The translations under genes were made by a program, and so were the position numbers. Shown piece by piece: positions 34,340 to 42,931 of a DNA stretch of 64,000 bases. The stretch spans positions 2,604,001 to 2,668,000 of the forward strand of contig NZ_JACCBB010000001.1 of the NCBI RefSeq assembly GCF_013409345.1. The letters run 5' to 3'. Positions within the stretch are counted from its first letter, which is position 1. Every line of letters starts with the position of its first letter. The notes beneath the pieces are model-generated. The model had not been told where the DNA came from and made no database searches. It saw only the letters and a list, made by a program, of their open reading frames with translations. The DNA is from Kineococcus aurantiacus (lineage in GTDB: Bacteria > Actinomycetota > Actinomycetes > Actinomycetales > Kineococcaceae).

Positions 34340-36396
34340 GGTTCCCCGCTGGTCCGGGCGGCGAGGTCGCCGATGAGGGCGCGGACCACGGCGGAGGTGT
34401 CCTGCTGCAGCTGCGTCGCGCCGGCGATGGTGGAGATCGACTCCGAGGTCTGGGCGACGCTGGCGACGATGTTCTCGAAGGCGTCCTGCGCGGACCGGGA
34501 CACCTCGGCGCCCTCGGCGACGCGCGCCTCGGACTCGGCGATCAGCTCGGCGATCTGCCCGGCGGCCGTGGAGGAGCGCTCGGCCAGTTTCCGCACCTCA
34601 CCCGCCACGACGGAGAAGCCGACACCGTGCTCACCGGCGCGGGCGGCCTCGATGGAGGCGTTGAAGGCCAGCAGGTTCGTCTGGGCCGCGATCTCGGTGA
34701 TGACGCGCACGATCTCGGCGATGGAGCCCGAGGAGCGCCGGATCAGCTCGATGGCGGCCATCGAGCTCTTCAGCGCCTCGAAGCCCGACAGCGCGTTGGT
34801 GTGCGTCTGGTTCGCCAGGTCCCGGGCCTGCACCGCGCTCGTCGCGATCTCGTCGATCGAGTGCGACAGCTCGGCGACCGTCTCGTTCATCTCACCGCTC
34901 TTGCAGGTGATGAGCTGTTCGAGCTGCGCCTGCGCGGTGACGTCGTAGGCGTACTTGACCACCTTGAACGGGTTGCCGCGCAGGTCGAAGATCGGGTTGT
35001 AGGTCGCCTGGATCCACACGTCGCGGTCGTACTTGCCGACCCGGTGGAAGCGCCCGGCGATGAAGTCGCCCTTGCGCAGCCGCAGCCAGAAGTCCCGGTA
35101 CTCGGCGGAGACGCGGTACTCCGGGGAGCAGAACAGGCTGTGGTGCTGGCCCTGCAGCTCCTTGAGGGAGTAGCCCATCGTCCGCAGGAAGTTGTCGTTC
35201 GCCACGAGGATGTTGCCCTCGAGGTCGAACTCGATGACGGCCTGCGCGCGGTCGACGGCCTGGACCCGGCTGGCGTACTCGGCGTTCTGGACGGTGCCGC
35301 CGGTGACGTCCACGGCGTACTTGACGACCTTCAGCGGCCGGCCCTCGGGGTCGAGGATCGGGTTGTAGGTGGCCTGGATGAAGATGTCCCGGCCGTCCTT
35401 GGTGATGCGCCGGTAGGTGCCCTCGTCGAAGTTCCCCTTGGCGAGCTTCTCCCAGAACCGCTGGTACTCCGGCGTCGCCGCGTCCACCGGGTCCACGAAG
35501 AGGCGGTGGTGCTGGCCCTGCACCTCGCTCAGCGAGTAGCCCATCACCTCGAGGAAGTTCTCGTTGGCGTTCAGGACGTGGCCCTCGAGGTCGAACTCGA
35601 TGACGGCCTGCGACCGGTCGATGGCCGCGACGCGCCCTTCCAGCTCCACGCCGCGGCGCGCCGCGTCGGTCACGTCGTAGGCGTACTTGACGACCTTGAC
35701 GACCTTGCCGTCGACCCCGAACACCGGGTTGTAGGTGGCGCGGATCCGGACCTCCTGGCCGAGCGCGCCGTAGCGGGTGAACTCACCCGCCTCGGTGCTG
35801 CCCGAGCGCAGCCGGCGCCAGAACGCGACGTAGTCGCTGCTCGCGGCGTAGGCCGCGTCGCAGAACATGCGGTGGTGCTGGCCGACGACGTCGTCGGACT
35901 CGTAGCCGAGCAGCTCCAGGAGGTTGTCGTTCGCGCGCAGCACGGTGCCGTCGGGGGAGAACTCCACGACGGCCTGCACGCGCTCGACGGCGCGGTTCTT
36001 GCTGCGCAGGTCGTACAGCTCGGCGCGGGCCGCGGTGACGTCGGCGGCCAGGACGAGGGTGGCGGTGGTGCCGTCGACGCGGCGGGAGGAGCAACGGGCC
36101 CAGCGCTCGGCCTCGGCGGCGCCGACCAGCACCTCCAGCGGCTGGGCGCGGTCACCGAGCAGCTCGGCGACGTCACCGTCACCGGGGGCCGTGAACAGGT
36201 CGGACAGCGTGCGCCCGCTCAGTCCCTCCAGGGTCGTGCCGCACAGCTCGGCCGCGCGCGGGTCGGCGTGCAGGACCGCGCCGGTCGCGGAGTCGACCAC
36301 GAAGATCGCCTCGCGCTCGGCGACGAGCGAGGTCAGCGTCTCCTGGAGCGCGGTGGTGCCGAGGTCGACGGCGCGGACGGCCGGGCGAGCGGTCAT
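34336..36396 (-). CDS. Cytoplasmic methyl-accepting chemotaxis protein with repeated PAS domains
   Basis: 686 aa from ATG 36396 (36447 is also open). No TM helix. PAS1 (about 20-110) is divergent; PAS2-PAS4 (about 125-485) are three close copies of about 120 residues, each with an AVxEFxxxGxxLxAN..L..xGY start, a QHHR/S-LF core and an A-TYNP-x[11 protein letters not shown] end. The signalling domain (about 490-686) is short; the hairpin tip reads [27 protein letters not shown] domains of this kind may bind heme, flavin or a small ligand. Read with the CheW-like gene. Confidence 0.88.
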   Translation of the reverse strand: MTARPAVRAVDLGTTALQETLTSLVAEREAIFVVDSATGAVLHADPRAAELCGTTLEGLSGRTLSDLFTAPGDGDVAELLGDRAQPLEVLVGAAEAERWARCSSRRVDGTTATLVLAADVTAARAELYDLRSKNRAVERVQAVVEFSPDGTVLRANDNLLELLGYESDDVVGQHHRMFCDAAYAASSDYVAFWRRLRSGSTEAGEFTRYGALGQEVRIRATYNPVFGVDGKVVKVVKYAYDVTDAARRGVELEGRVAAIDRSQAVIEFDLEGHVLNANENFLEVMGYSLSEVQGQHHRLFVDPVDAATPEYQRFWEKLAKGNFDEGTYRRITKDGRDIFIQATYNPILDPEGRPLKVVKYAVDVTGGTVQNAEYASRVQAVDRAQAVIEFDLEGNILVANDNFLRTMGYSLKELQGQHHSLFCSPEYRVSAEYRDFWLRLRKGDFIAGRFHRVGKYDRDVWIQATYNPIFDLRGNPFKVVKYAYDVTAQAQLEQLITCKSGEMNETVAELSHSIDEIATSAVQARDLANQTHTNALSGFEALKSSMAAIELIRRSSGSIAEIVRVITEIAAQTNLLAFNASIEAARAGEHGVGFSVVAGEVRKLAERSSTAAGQIAELIAESEARVAEGAEVSRSAQDAFENIVASVAQTSESISTIAGATQLQQDTSAVVRALIGDLAARTSGEP

Positions 36397-36458
36397 GCTG
36401 GTGGATCGGGTGCTCGGGGGGTCGACTTGAGGCGCCCGTGATGGCATAGCCTCCAGGG

Positions 36459-37031
36459 GTGGTGGTGACTGGTGGACAACGCACGACGTACGTCGTCGTC
36501 GACGGCGAGAACCTCGACGCGACGCTGGGCGCGTCGATCCTCGACGGCCGCCCCGGCCCCGAGCAGCGACCGCGCTGGGAACGGCTGCTGAAGTTCGCCC
36601 GCGACACGTTCCAGCAGCAGGCCAAGGGCCTGTTCTTCCTCAACGCCTCCAGCGGTCACCTGCCGATGTCGTTCGTCTCGGCGCTGCTGGCCATCGGCTA
36701 CCAGCCCATCCCGCTCGCGGGGGGCCCGGGGGAGAAGGTCGTCGACATCGGCATCCAGCGCACGCTGGACGCCCTCGTCGACCGCGACGGCGACGTCCTC
36801 CTCGGCTCCCACGACGTCGACTTCCTGCCCCAGGTGGAGCGACTGCTCACGGGGGACCGCCTCGTCGGCATGGTCGGTTTCCGCGAGTTCATGAACTCGC
36901 AGTACGCGCCGCTGGCCGAGCGCGGGCTGAAGGTCTTCGACCTCGAGGACGACGTCCGCGCGTTCAACGTCGTGCTGCCCCGCGTCCGCATCATCCCGCT
37001 GGCCGACTTCGACCCGACCCGCTACCTCTGA
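36459..37031 (+). CDS. NYN-domain (PIN-like) protein, putative ribonuclease
   Basis: 190 aa. Acidic residues of the NYN fold are visible in [16 protein letters not shown] (first strand), [16 protein letters not shown] (middle) and [18 protein letters not shown] (third strand). NYN proteins are metal-dependent endoribonucleases. The start among GTG 36459, 36462 and 36465 cannot be decided. The last 41 bp overlap the 3' end of the ligase gene on the other strand. Function in the cell is unknown. Confidence 0.78.
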   Translation: MVVTGGQRTTYVVVDGENLDATLGASILDGRPGPEQRPRWERLLKFARDTFQQQAKGLFFLNASSGHLPMSFVSALLAIGYQPIPLAGGPGEKVVDIGIQRTLDALVDRDGDVLLGSHDVDFLPQVERLLTGDRLVGMVGFREFMNSQYAPLAERGLKVFDLEDDVRAFNVVLPRVRIIPLADFDPTRYL

Positions 37032-38523
37032 CCGTCCCGATCGTGTCCGCCTCCCCGGCGGTCTTGTCCTCCCGGTAGCGCACCACGCGCGCGAACCGCA
37101 GGGCCACGCCGCCGGGGTAGCGCGGCGAGCGCTGCACCCCGTCGAAGGCCACCTCGACGACCTGCTCGGGGCGGACGGTCACGACGTGGCCGTCGTCGGC
37201 GACCTGCAGCTCCCGGAACCGCCGCGTCTGCCACTCCAGCACCTCGTCGGTCATGCCCTTGAACGTCTTGCCCAGCATGACGAAGCCCCCGCCGTCGGGG
37301 TCGCGGGCCCCGAGGTGGACGTTCGACAGCCACCCGCTGCGCCGGCCCGACCCGCGCTCCACCGCGAGCACCACCAGGTCCAGCGTGTGGACCGGTTTCA
37401 CCTTCACCCACGCCCCACCCCGGCGGCCCGCCGCGTACGGCGAGGCCAGGTCCTTCACGACGACCCCCTCGTGGCCCCCGGCCACGGCGTCCTCGGCGAA
37501 GGCCGTGGCGCGCGCCGGGTCGGCGGTGACCAGGCGCGGGACGCGGTGGCGCTCGGGCACCAGGGCGTCCAGCACCTCCAGGCGCTCGCGCAGCGCGGTG
37601 TCCAGCAGGTCCGTCCCGTCGGCGTGCAGGACGTCGAAGAAGAACGGGGCCACGGCCGCGCCCGTGGCCTGCGCGGTCCGGGACGCGGTGTCCTGGAACG
37701 GCTGCGGCCGGCCCGCCGCGTCCAGGACGAGCGCCTCGCCGTCGAGCACGAGGTCCCCGCCGGGCAGCTGCGCGACGACCTGCACCACCTCGGGCAGCCG
37801 CGCCGTGACGTCCTCCAGGGTGCGGGTGGCGATGCGCACCTCCCCGCCGCGCCGGTGCACCTGGACGCGGACGCCGTCGAGCTTGGTGTCCACCGCGACC
37901 GGGCCCGCGAACCCCGCGACGGCCTCGGCGACGGTCGTCGCGCTCGCGGCGAGCATGGGCAGCACGGGCCGCCCCACCCGCAGCCCGAACCCGGCCAGCT
38001 CCGCCGCGCCGCCGCGCAGCGCGGCGACGACGGCCTCGACCGTGGAGCCGGCCAGCATCGCCGCCCGCCGCACGTCCTCGGCGGGGACGCCGGCGACCCG
38101 GGCCGCGGCGTCCTGCACGAGGGCGTCCAGCGCGCCCTGGCGCAGCTCACCGGTGACCACGCCCCGCAGCCACCGCTGCTCCTGCGCCGTGGCGGCCGCG
38201 AACAGGTCCCCCACGGCGGCCTCGCGCCGGCCGCGCGACCCCGCGCCCGCCAGGGCGGCGATCGCCTCGAACCGCGCGTCGACGTCGAGGACCGTCAGCG
38301 ACGGGGTGGTGGCCGGGACGGGGAGCTCCGTCAGCGAGCGCCACCCCAGCCCCGTGCGGCGCTGCCGCAGCCCGCCGGCGAGGTGGGCGGCGACGACCGC
38401 GGTCAGCTCGGTGTCGGCGGGGTCCAGGCGGCCCAGCAGGGCGGCCAGGGCGGCGACCTTGGCGGTCCGGGCGCGGGTGGCGGCCACGGCGGCGGAGGTG
38501 GCGACGACGTCGGCGAGCAGCAC
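36991..38523 (-). CDS. ATP-dependent DNA ligase (LigB-like)
   Basis: 510 aa from GTG 38523, the length of mycobacterial LigB. Motif I with the adenylated lysine is VDTKLDGVRVQVHR (Lys214); motif III VLDGEALVLD, IV GHEGVVVKDLASPY and V AWVKVKP follow. N-terminal DNA-binding domain about 1-190, C-terminal OB-fold ending in HVVTVRPEQVVEVAFDGVQRSPRYPGG. It seals nicks using ATP, besides the essential NAD-dependent LigA. It is divergent from the retron; 113 bp separate its start from the a1 arm. Its end overlaps the NYN gene by 41 bp. Confidence 0.92.
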   Translation of the reverse strand: MLLADVVATSAAVAATRARTAKVAALAALLGRLDPADTELTAVVAAHLAGGLRQRRTGLGWRSLTELPVPATTPSLTVLDVDARFEAIAALAGAGSRGRREAAVGDLFAAATAQEQRWLRGVVTGELRQGALDALVQDAAARVAGVPAEDVRRAAMLAGSTVEAVVAALRGGAAELAGFGLRVGRPVLPMLAASATTVAEAVAGFAGPVAVDTKLDGVRVQVHRRGGEVRIATRTLEDVTARLPEVVQVVAQLPGGDLVLDGEALVLDAAGRPQPFQDTASRTAQATGAAVAPFFFDVLHADGTDLLDTALRERLEVLDALVPERHRVPRLVTADPARATAFAEDAVAGGHEGVVVKDLASPYAAGRRGGAWVKVKPVHTLDLVVLAVERGSGRRSGWLSNVHLGARDPDGGGFVMLGKTFKGMTDEVLEWQTRRFRELQVADDGHVVTVRPEQVVEVAFDGVQRSPRYPGGVALRFARVVRYREDKTAGEADTIGTVRGSGSGRSRPAG

Positions 38524-38601
38524 GCCGCCATCGTGCCGCCCACCCACCCCGGCCGCACCGGCACGAGTCCCGCGGCCCCCGGGAGGGGGCCCCGGGACCT
38601 G

Positions 38602-38631
38602 CTGACAGCGCCGGGGCCGGTGTGTGATCGT
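38602..38631 (+). promoter_or_regulatory. Possible promoter of the retron transcript
   Basis: CTGACA (38602-38607) and GATCGT (38626-38631) resemble -35 and -10 boxes with an 18-bp spacer. A start about seven bases on, near 38638, would coincide with the left arm of the a1/a2 repeat. The -10 match is weak, so this is tentative. A separate hairpin (GGCCCCC-GGGA-GGGGGCC, 38574-38591) lies just upstream. Confidence 0.35.
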
Positions 38632-38636
38632 GGGCC

Positions 38637-38817
38637 CGTGCGGTGGAGCCGGTGCGAGAGGGCCCTCCCGGCGCCGGTGCACCGGCGGTGGGGCGGCAGC
38701 TCCGGGGTCACCCCGGGGGCAGCACGACACGTTCGGCACCACGCCGCAGGATCGACCGTGCGCTGCGCGCACTGCGGATCCCGCACCGCGGGACAGGTCG
38801 CCCGGCCCCACCGCACG
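38637..38817 (+). ncRNA. Retron msr-msd RNA with a1/a2 inverted repeats
   Basis: The left arm a1 is CGTGCGGTGGAGCCGG at 38637-38652, then a bulged T and GCGA to 38657. The right arm a2 is TCGC at 38798-38801 followed by CCGGCCCCACCGCACG at 38802-38817. They pair over 20 bp with one mismatch and one bulge. a2 ends one base before the RT start, where retron a2 repeats belong. Inside are several hairpins: palindromes at 38658-38667 and 38672-38687, CCGGGG-TCA-CCCCGG (38702-38716), CGGC-N5-GCCG (38734-38746), GTGCGC-TGC-GCGCAC (38758-38772) within CCGCA/TGCGG, and TCCCGC-ACC-GCGGGA (38779-38793). The branching G would follow a1, G58 region (38658) being a candidate. The msr/msd boundary cannot be fixed by eye. 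Confidence 0.75.
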
Positions 38818-38818
38818 C

Positions 38819-40138
38819 GTGGCTGAACCCGACGCGGTCGCCGCGGCGCTCGCGGCGGCGTTCCTCGACGGCCCGTGGACGGCGGACGCCCTGACGGCCC
38901 GCGCCCGCGAGGCCGTGGGGGTGCCGCGGGCGCGGTGGGTCGCGCGGCTGGCGGGGGAGGTGACCGGGCGGTTCGGCACCCCGCCGCTGGACGCCCCGCG
39001 CGAGCTGCGCGCCGCCGTCGCCGGTTCGCCCGCCTACGCCGGGGCCCGCGACGCGGCGCGCCGGGCGGGCCGGCCGCTGCGGGTGGCGCACCTGGCGACG
39101 GGCACGACCCGGATGGGGCGCAACCGGTTCTCGGTCCCGCCGCTGGACACCGTCGACGACCTGGCCGCGTTCTGCGGCCTCGACCCCGCGCAGCTGGACT
39201 GGTTCGCCGACGTCCACCGCTTCCAGGTCCGCGCGGGCGGTTCGGCGCTGCACCACTACCGGGCCCGCTGGGTCGCCAAGCGCGGTGCGCCGCGGCTGCT
39301 GGAGGCGCCCAAGCCGCGGTTGAAGGCCGTGCAGCGCAAGGTGCTGCACGAGGTCCTCGACCGCTTCCCCGTGCACGACGCCGCGCACGGTTTCGTGCCC
39401 GGGCGCTCCCCGGTGACCGGGGCCTGGGACCACGTGCTGGCCCGGACCGTCGTGCGGTTCGACCTGGAGGGTTTCTTCGCCTCCGTGCCGGCGGCGCGCG
39501 TCCACGGGACGTTCCGGTCCACGGGGTACCCCGAACCCGTCGCGCACCTGCTGACCGGGCTCGTGACGCACGTGACCCCGCTGCGGGACCTGCGGGCGAT
39601 GCCCGACGGAGGTTCCGCGGAGGCCCGGCACCGGTTGCGGCGCAACCTGTCCCACGCCCACCTGCCGCAGGGTGCCCCGACCTCGCCGGCGCTGGCGAAC
39701 CTGTGCGCGCGGGGCCTGGACGCCCGCCTCGACGGGCTGGCGCGGGTCCTGGGCGCGACGTTCACCCGCTACGCCGACGACCTGACGTTCTCCTCCACGA
39801 CGGGCCTGGACCCGGTGCGCCTGCACCGCGCGGTCCGCGCGGTCGTCGCCGACGAGGGGTTCACGCTGAACCCGGCGAAGACGCGGGTGCGGGGTGCCGG
39901 TTCCCGCCAGGTCGTGACGGGGCTGGTCGTCAACGAGCGCCCGAACGTCCCCCGCGAGGAGTTCGACCGGCTCAAGGCCGTCCTGCACAACTGCGTGCGG
40001 CACGGGCCCACGAGCCAGGACCGGGAGGGCCACCGGGACTTCCGGGCGCACCTGCTGGCCCGGGTGGCGCGCGTGGAGTCGGTCAACCCCGCGAAGGGGA
40101 GGCGGCTGCGGAGGAGCTTCGAGCAGATCGCGTGGTGA
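38819..40138 (+). CDS. Retron-type reverse transcriptase (Mx162-like)
   Basis: 439 aa from GTG 38819. An N-terminal extension of about 145 residues, then the RT: WVAKRGAPRLLEAPKPRLKAVQ (150-171), HGFVPGRS (190-197), VRFDLEGFFASVP (catalytic Asp215), HLPQGAPTSP (281-290), the active-site TRYADDLTFS (YADD 318-321) and NPAKTR followed by RQVVTGLVVN, whose VTG is a retron mark. The order and wording, including LDxxAQLDWFADVHR before the RT and the NPAKGR at the C-terminus, recall the Myxococcus Mx162 and Stigmatella Sa163 retron RTs. It copies its own ncRNA into msDNA. It is not a group II intron RT: no maturase or HNH domain. The last 56 bp overlap the DUF3817 gene on the other strand. Confidence 0.93.
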   Translation: MAEPDAVAAALAAAFLDGPWTADALTARAREAVGVPRARWVARLAGEVTGRFGTPPLDAPRELRAAVAGSPAYAGARDAARRAGRPLRVAHLATGTTRMGRNRFSVPPLDTVDDLAAFCGLDPAQLDWFADVHRFQVRAGGSALHHYRARWVAKRGAPRLLEAPKPRLKAVQRKVLHEVLDRFPVHDAAHGFVPGRSPVTGAWDHVLARTVVRFDLEGFFASVPAARVHGTFRSTGYPEPVAHLLTGLVTHVTPLRDLRAMPDGGSAEARHRLRRNLSHAHLPQGAPTSPALANLCARGLDARLDGLARVLGATFTRYADDLTFSSTTGLDPVRLHRAVRAVVADEGFTLNPAKTRVRGAGSRQVVTGLVVNERPNVPREEFDRLKAVLHNCVRHGPTSQDREGHRDFRAHLLARVARVESVNPAKGRRLRRSFEQIAW

Positions 40139-40439
40139 GCCCGCCCCGGCGCAGCATCCAGCGCTCGAAGACGACCGTCCCGAACGGCGGGACCCCCGCG
40201 GCCAGGCCCGCCAGGACGTTCCCCGGGCTCCAGCGCAGGGCGAGGCCGGCCCAGACCGTCGAGACCAGGTAGACGACGAAACCGATGCCGTGGACCATGC
40301 CCACGACGGGGACGCCGCCCTCGTGGGGGGCGTGCACGACCCACTTCAGGAACATGGCGATGAGCAGCGCGGTCCACGAGATCGCCTCGAACGTCGCGAT
40401 GACTCGGAACCAGCGGGCGGCGAGCGGCCCGGACGTCAT
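40083..40439 (-). CDS. DUF3817 family membrane protein
   Basis: 118 aa from ATG 40439 with AGGAGGAG upstream. Three TM helices; FRVIATFEAISWTALLIAMFLKW and GMVHGIGFVVYLVSTVWAGL are the typical DUF3817 stretches. Function unknown. The 3' end runs 56 bp into the RT gene from the other side, adding a Ser/Arg-rich tail that may be a lengthened terminus after a stop was lost. Confidence 0.85.
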   Translation of the reverse strand: MTSGPLAARWFRVIATFEAISWTALLIAMFLKWVVHAPHEGGVPVVGMVHGIGFVVYLVSTVWAGLALRWSPGNVLAGLAAGVPPFGTVVFERWMLRRGGLTTRSARSSSAAASPSRG

Positions 40440-40530
40440 GGGGGTCTCCTCCTGGTGGTCTGCACCCCGAGTCTGACGCGCCGCGGGGACGCCGGGTGCC
40501 ACCGGGGGTGTGGGATCCCTCACGCCCGGC

Positions 40531-42789
40531 TCAGCGCGTGAGCGCCTCGTCGTGCCGGGTGTCGTCCCCGGCGTGCCCCACCCGCCGCAGGTACCCGGGG
40601 ACGTCCGCGGCGCCCATGGGCGTCCCGAACCAGTGCCCCTGCGCGCGGTGCACCCCCAGGGCCCGCAGCGGCGCGACCTGCTCGGCGCGCTCGACGCCCT
40701 CGGCGAGGATCCCCACGTCCATGGCCCGGCACAGGGCCGCGATCCCGTCGAGCAGCGAGCTGTCGCCGCCGGTGGCCAGCGCCGTGAGGGACCGGTCGAG
40801 CTTCACGGTCGAGACGGGGAACCGGCGCATGTACGACAGGGACGTGTAGCCGATGCCGAAGTCGTCGAGGTCGAGGCGGAAACCGGCGGCGACGACCTCG
40901 CGCAGCGACGCCGCGATGCGGGGGTCGTCGGGCAGTTCCTCGTGCTCGGTGATCTCCAGGTGGATGCGCCCGGGGCGGATCCCGTGCCGGGCGGCGAGGT
41001 CGCTGATCCACCGGCTCATGCCGTGCCGGTGCAGGCTCCCGACGCCGAGGTTCACCGCCAGGTGCAGCCCGCCCAGGCCCAGGGAGTCCCAGTGCGCCAG
41101 GTCGGCCACGGCGCGGGAGGCGACGTGCTCGTCGAGCCGGGCGCCCAGGCCGGCGGCCTCGACCTGGGGCAGGAACTCGTCCGGCGTGACCAGCCCGGCG
41201 CGGGGGTGGTGCCAGCGGACGAGGGCCTCGACGCCGACGACCCGCGGGTGGTCGCCGTCCTGCGGCCCGTCGAGCGCCACGATCGGCTGGTGCAGGACGA
41301 CCAGCTCGCCCACGTCCTCGGGGCGGCCGTCCTGCAGCAGCAGGTGGCGCAGCTCCTGCTGCATCACCAGGGCGCCGAGGACCTTCTCGCGCAGCTGCGG
41401 CCGGTAGACCTGGGCGCGGCCCTTGCCGGCCTGCTTGGCGGCGTACATGGCGATGTCGGCGTCCACGAGGGCCTCGTCGAAGGCGACGCCGTCGCGCAGC
41501 GGGGCGATGCCGATGCTGGCGCTGACCTGGTACGGCAGGCCGCTGAACTCGAACGGGGTGTCCAGCGCCGTCAGCAGCAGGTCCGCGGGGCCCTCCTCGT
41601 CGTGCGGGGGCGTCCACACCACGACGATGAACTCGTCGCCGCCGGTGCGCGAGACCACCCCGTGGGTCCCGACGGCGCCCCGCAGCCGGGTGGCCACCTC
41701 CACGAGCAGGGCGTCGCCCACGGCGTGACCGCGGGTGTCGTTGATCTGCTTGAAGTCGTCGAGGTCGACCAGGCACAGGTGCAGGTCCTCACCGCGCAGC
41801 CGCTGCCGCAGCGCGTGGGCGGCGCCGGGCAGGCCGCGGCGGTTGACGAGGTCGGTCAGCGGGTCGCGGTCGGCGCTGCGCTCGGCGCGGCGCACGGCCA
41901 GGGCGGCCAGCGCCACCCCCGCGCAGGCCAGGACGTAGCCGCTGGGGGCCACGACGGCGACGGCGACGTCGGGCAGGACGCCCAGCACGCCCAGCAGCCA
42001 CAGGACGGGCACGGCGCAGAAGACGGGCAGGACGCTGAGCAGCCGCTGCCCCTCCCCGCGCAGGTTCCCGCCGGCGTAGGGGCTGCCGAAGTGCCGCATG
42101 CTCGGGTGGGCCGCGGCGGCGGCCAGCGCGACGACGGCCAGGCACTGCCCGCCCTGCAGCAGGGCCCGGCCGCCGGTCAGCAGGTCGGCGCGGGCGGTGA
42201 CCAGCGCGGAGACGGCCAGCAGCCCCCCGCCGGCCAGCAGCACCAGGGCGGTGGCCGGGGCCATGCCGTGCCGGGTGGCGAAGATCCGCAGCAGCACGAT
42301 GACCAGGACGATGTCGGCGCCCGTCCCCACCGCGACGGCCGGGTCCTCGACGAGCCCGGCGGTGCGCAGCATCCCCAGCGCCTGCACGACGAGGAGGGCG
42401 CCCGCGCCCACCGTCAGCAGCACGTCCGGCCACGTCGCGCGGACCTGCCCCGCGGGGCGGCGCAGGGTGCGCACGACGAACGGGACGAGGGCCAGGGCGG
42501 CGACCTGGACGGCCACGACGCTCCAGCGGGCCACCGGCGCCGTCCCGGTGGCGGTCAGCGCCAGGCTCCCGGCGAGGCCGGTGCCGACGACGGTGAGCAC
42601 GGCGGCCCACGCCCGCCGCAGCGCGGGGCGGTGCCGGCGGACGCCGCGGGCGGCGACCGCGAAGGCCCCCAGGTGCACCAGCAGCGCCGCGCCGTCGGCG
42701 GTGCGGCTGCCCGCCGTCCCGGGCAGGAGACCGACGACGACGCTCAGGGCGACCAGCACCCCGAGCACCGCGGTGTCCCGCTTGGACAT
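40531..42789 (-). CDS. Membrane GGDEF-EAL cyclic-di-GMP protein
   Basis: 752 aa from ATG 42789 with GAGGGGG upstream. About nine N-terminal TM helices (residues about 5-290), then GGDEF (RTGGDEF intact; DLDDFKQINDTRGHAVGD) and EAL (GVEALVRWHHP, LHLAVNLGV, ITEHEELPDD, DDFGIGYTSLSYM, AEGVERAEQ). Both active sites look complete, so it could make and degrade c-di-GMP. The inhibitory RxxD site before GGDEF is missing. It diverges from the F420 oxidoreductase gene at 42932. Confidence 0.92.
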   Translation of the reverse strand: MSKRDTAVLGVLVALSVVVGLLPGTAGSRTADGAALLVHLGAFAVAARGVRRHRPALRRAWAAVLTVVGTGLAGSLALTATGTAPVARWSVVAVQVAALALVPFVVRTLRRPAGQVRATWPDVLLTVGAGALLVVQALGMLRTAGLVEDPAVAVGTGADIVLVIVLLRIFATRHGMAPATALVLLAGGGLLAVSALVTARADLLTGGRALLQGGQCLAVVALAAAAAHPSMRHFGSPYAGGNLRGEGQRLLSVLPVFCAVPVLWLLGVLGVLPDVAVAVVAPSGYVLACAGVALAALAVRRAERSADRDPLTDLVNRRGLPGAAHALRQRLRGEDLHLCLVDLDDFKQINDTRGHAVGDALLVEVATRLRGAVGTHGVVSRTGGDEFIVVVWTPPHDEEGPADLLLTALDTPFEFSGLPYQVSASIGIAPLRDGVAFDEALVDADIAMYAAKQAGKGRAQVYRPQLREKVLGALVMQQELRHLLLQDGRPEDVGELVVLHQPIVALDGPQDGDHPRVVGVEALVRWHHPRAGLVTPDEFLPQVEAAGLGARLDEHVASRAVADLAHWDSLGLGGLHLAVNLGVGSLHRHGMSRWISDLAARHGIRPGRIHLEITEHEELPDDPRIAASLREVVAAGFRLDLDDFGIGYTSLSYMRRFPVSTVKLDRSLTALATGGDSSLLDGIAALCRAMDVGILAEGVERAEQVAPLRALGVHRAQGHWFGTPMGAADVPGYLRRVGHAGDDTRHDEALTR

Positions 42790-42931
42790 CGGCCCCCTCG
42801 TTCCGCTCGTTCCTCGACCGCCCGACCACGGAGTCTTCGACGGGACGGCGACCGGACTCATTCGGCCGAACAGGTGCGTCGGGGGTGGACAGGTGGGGAA
42901 CACCTCCCCGCGGGGCGGGGTTGCCGCGGTC

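Noticed and set aside
38574-38591. Hairpin GGCCCCC-GGGA-GGGGGCC as part of the retron RNA
   Set aside because: It lies outside the a1/a2 arms and upstream of the likely transcript start; more likely a boundary structure of the ligase leader.
38819-40138. Group II intron or diversity-generating retroelement RT
   Set aside because: No maturase or HNH domain, no intron RNA domains, no template/variable repeats; the VTG motif and a1/a2 repeat point to a retron.
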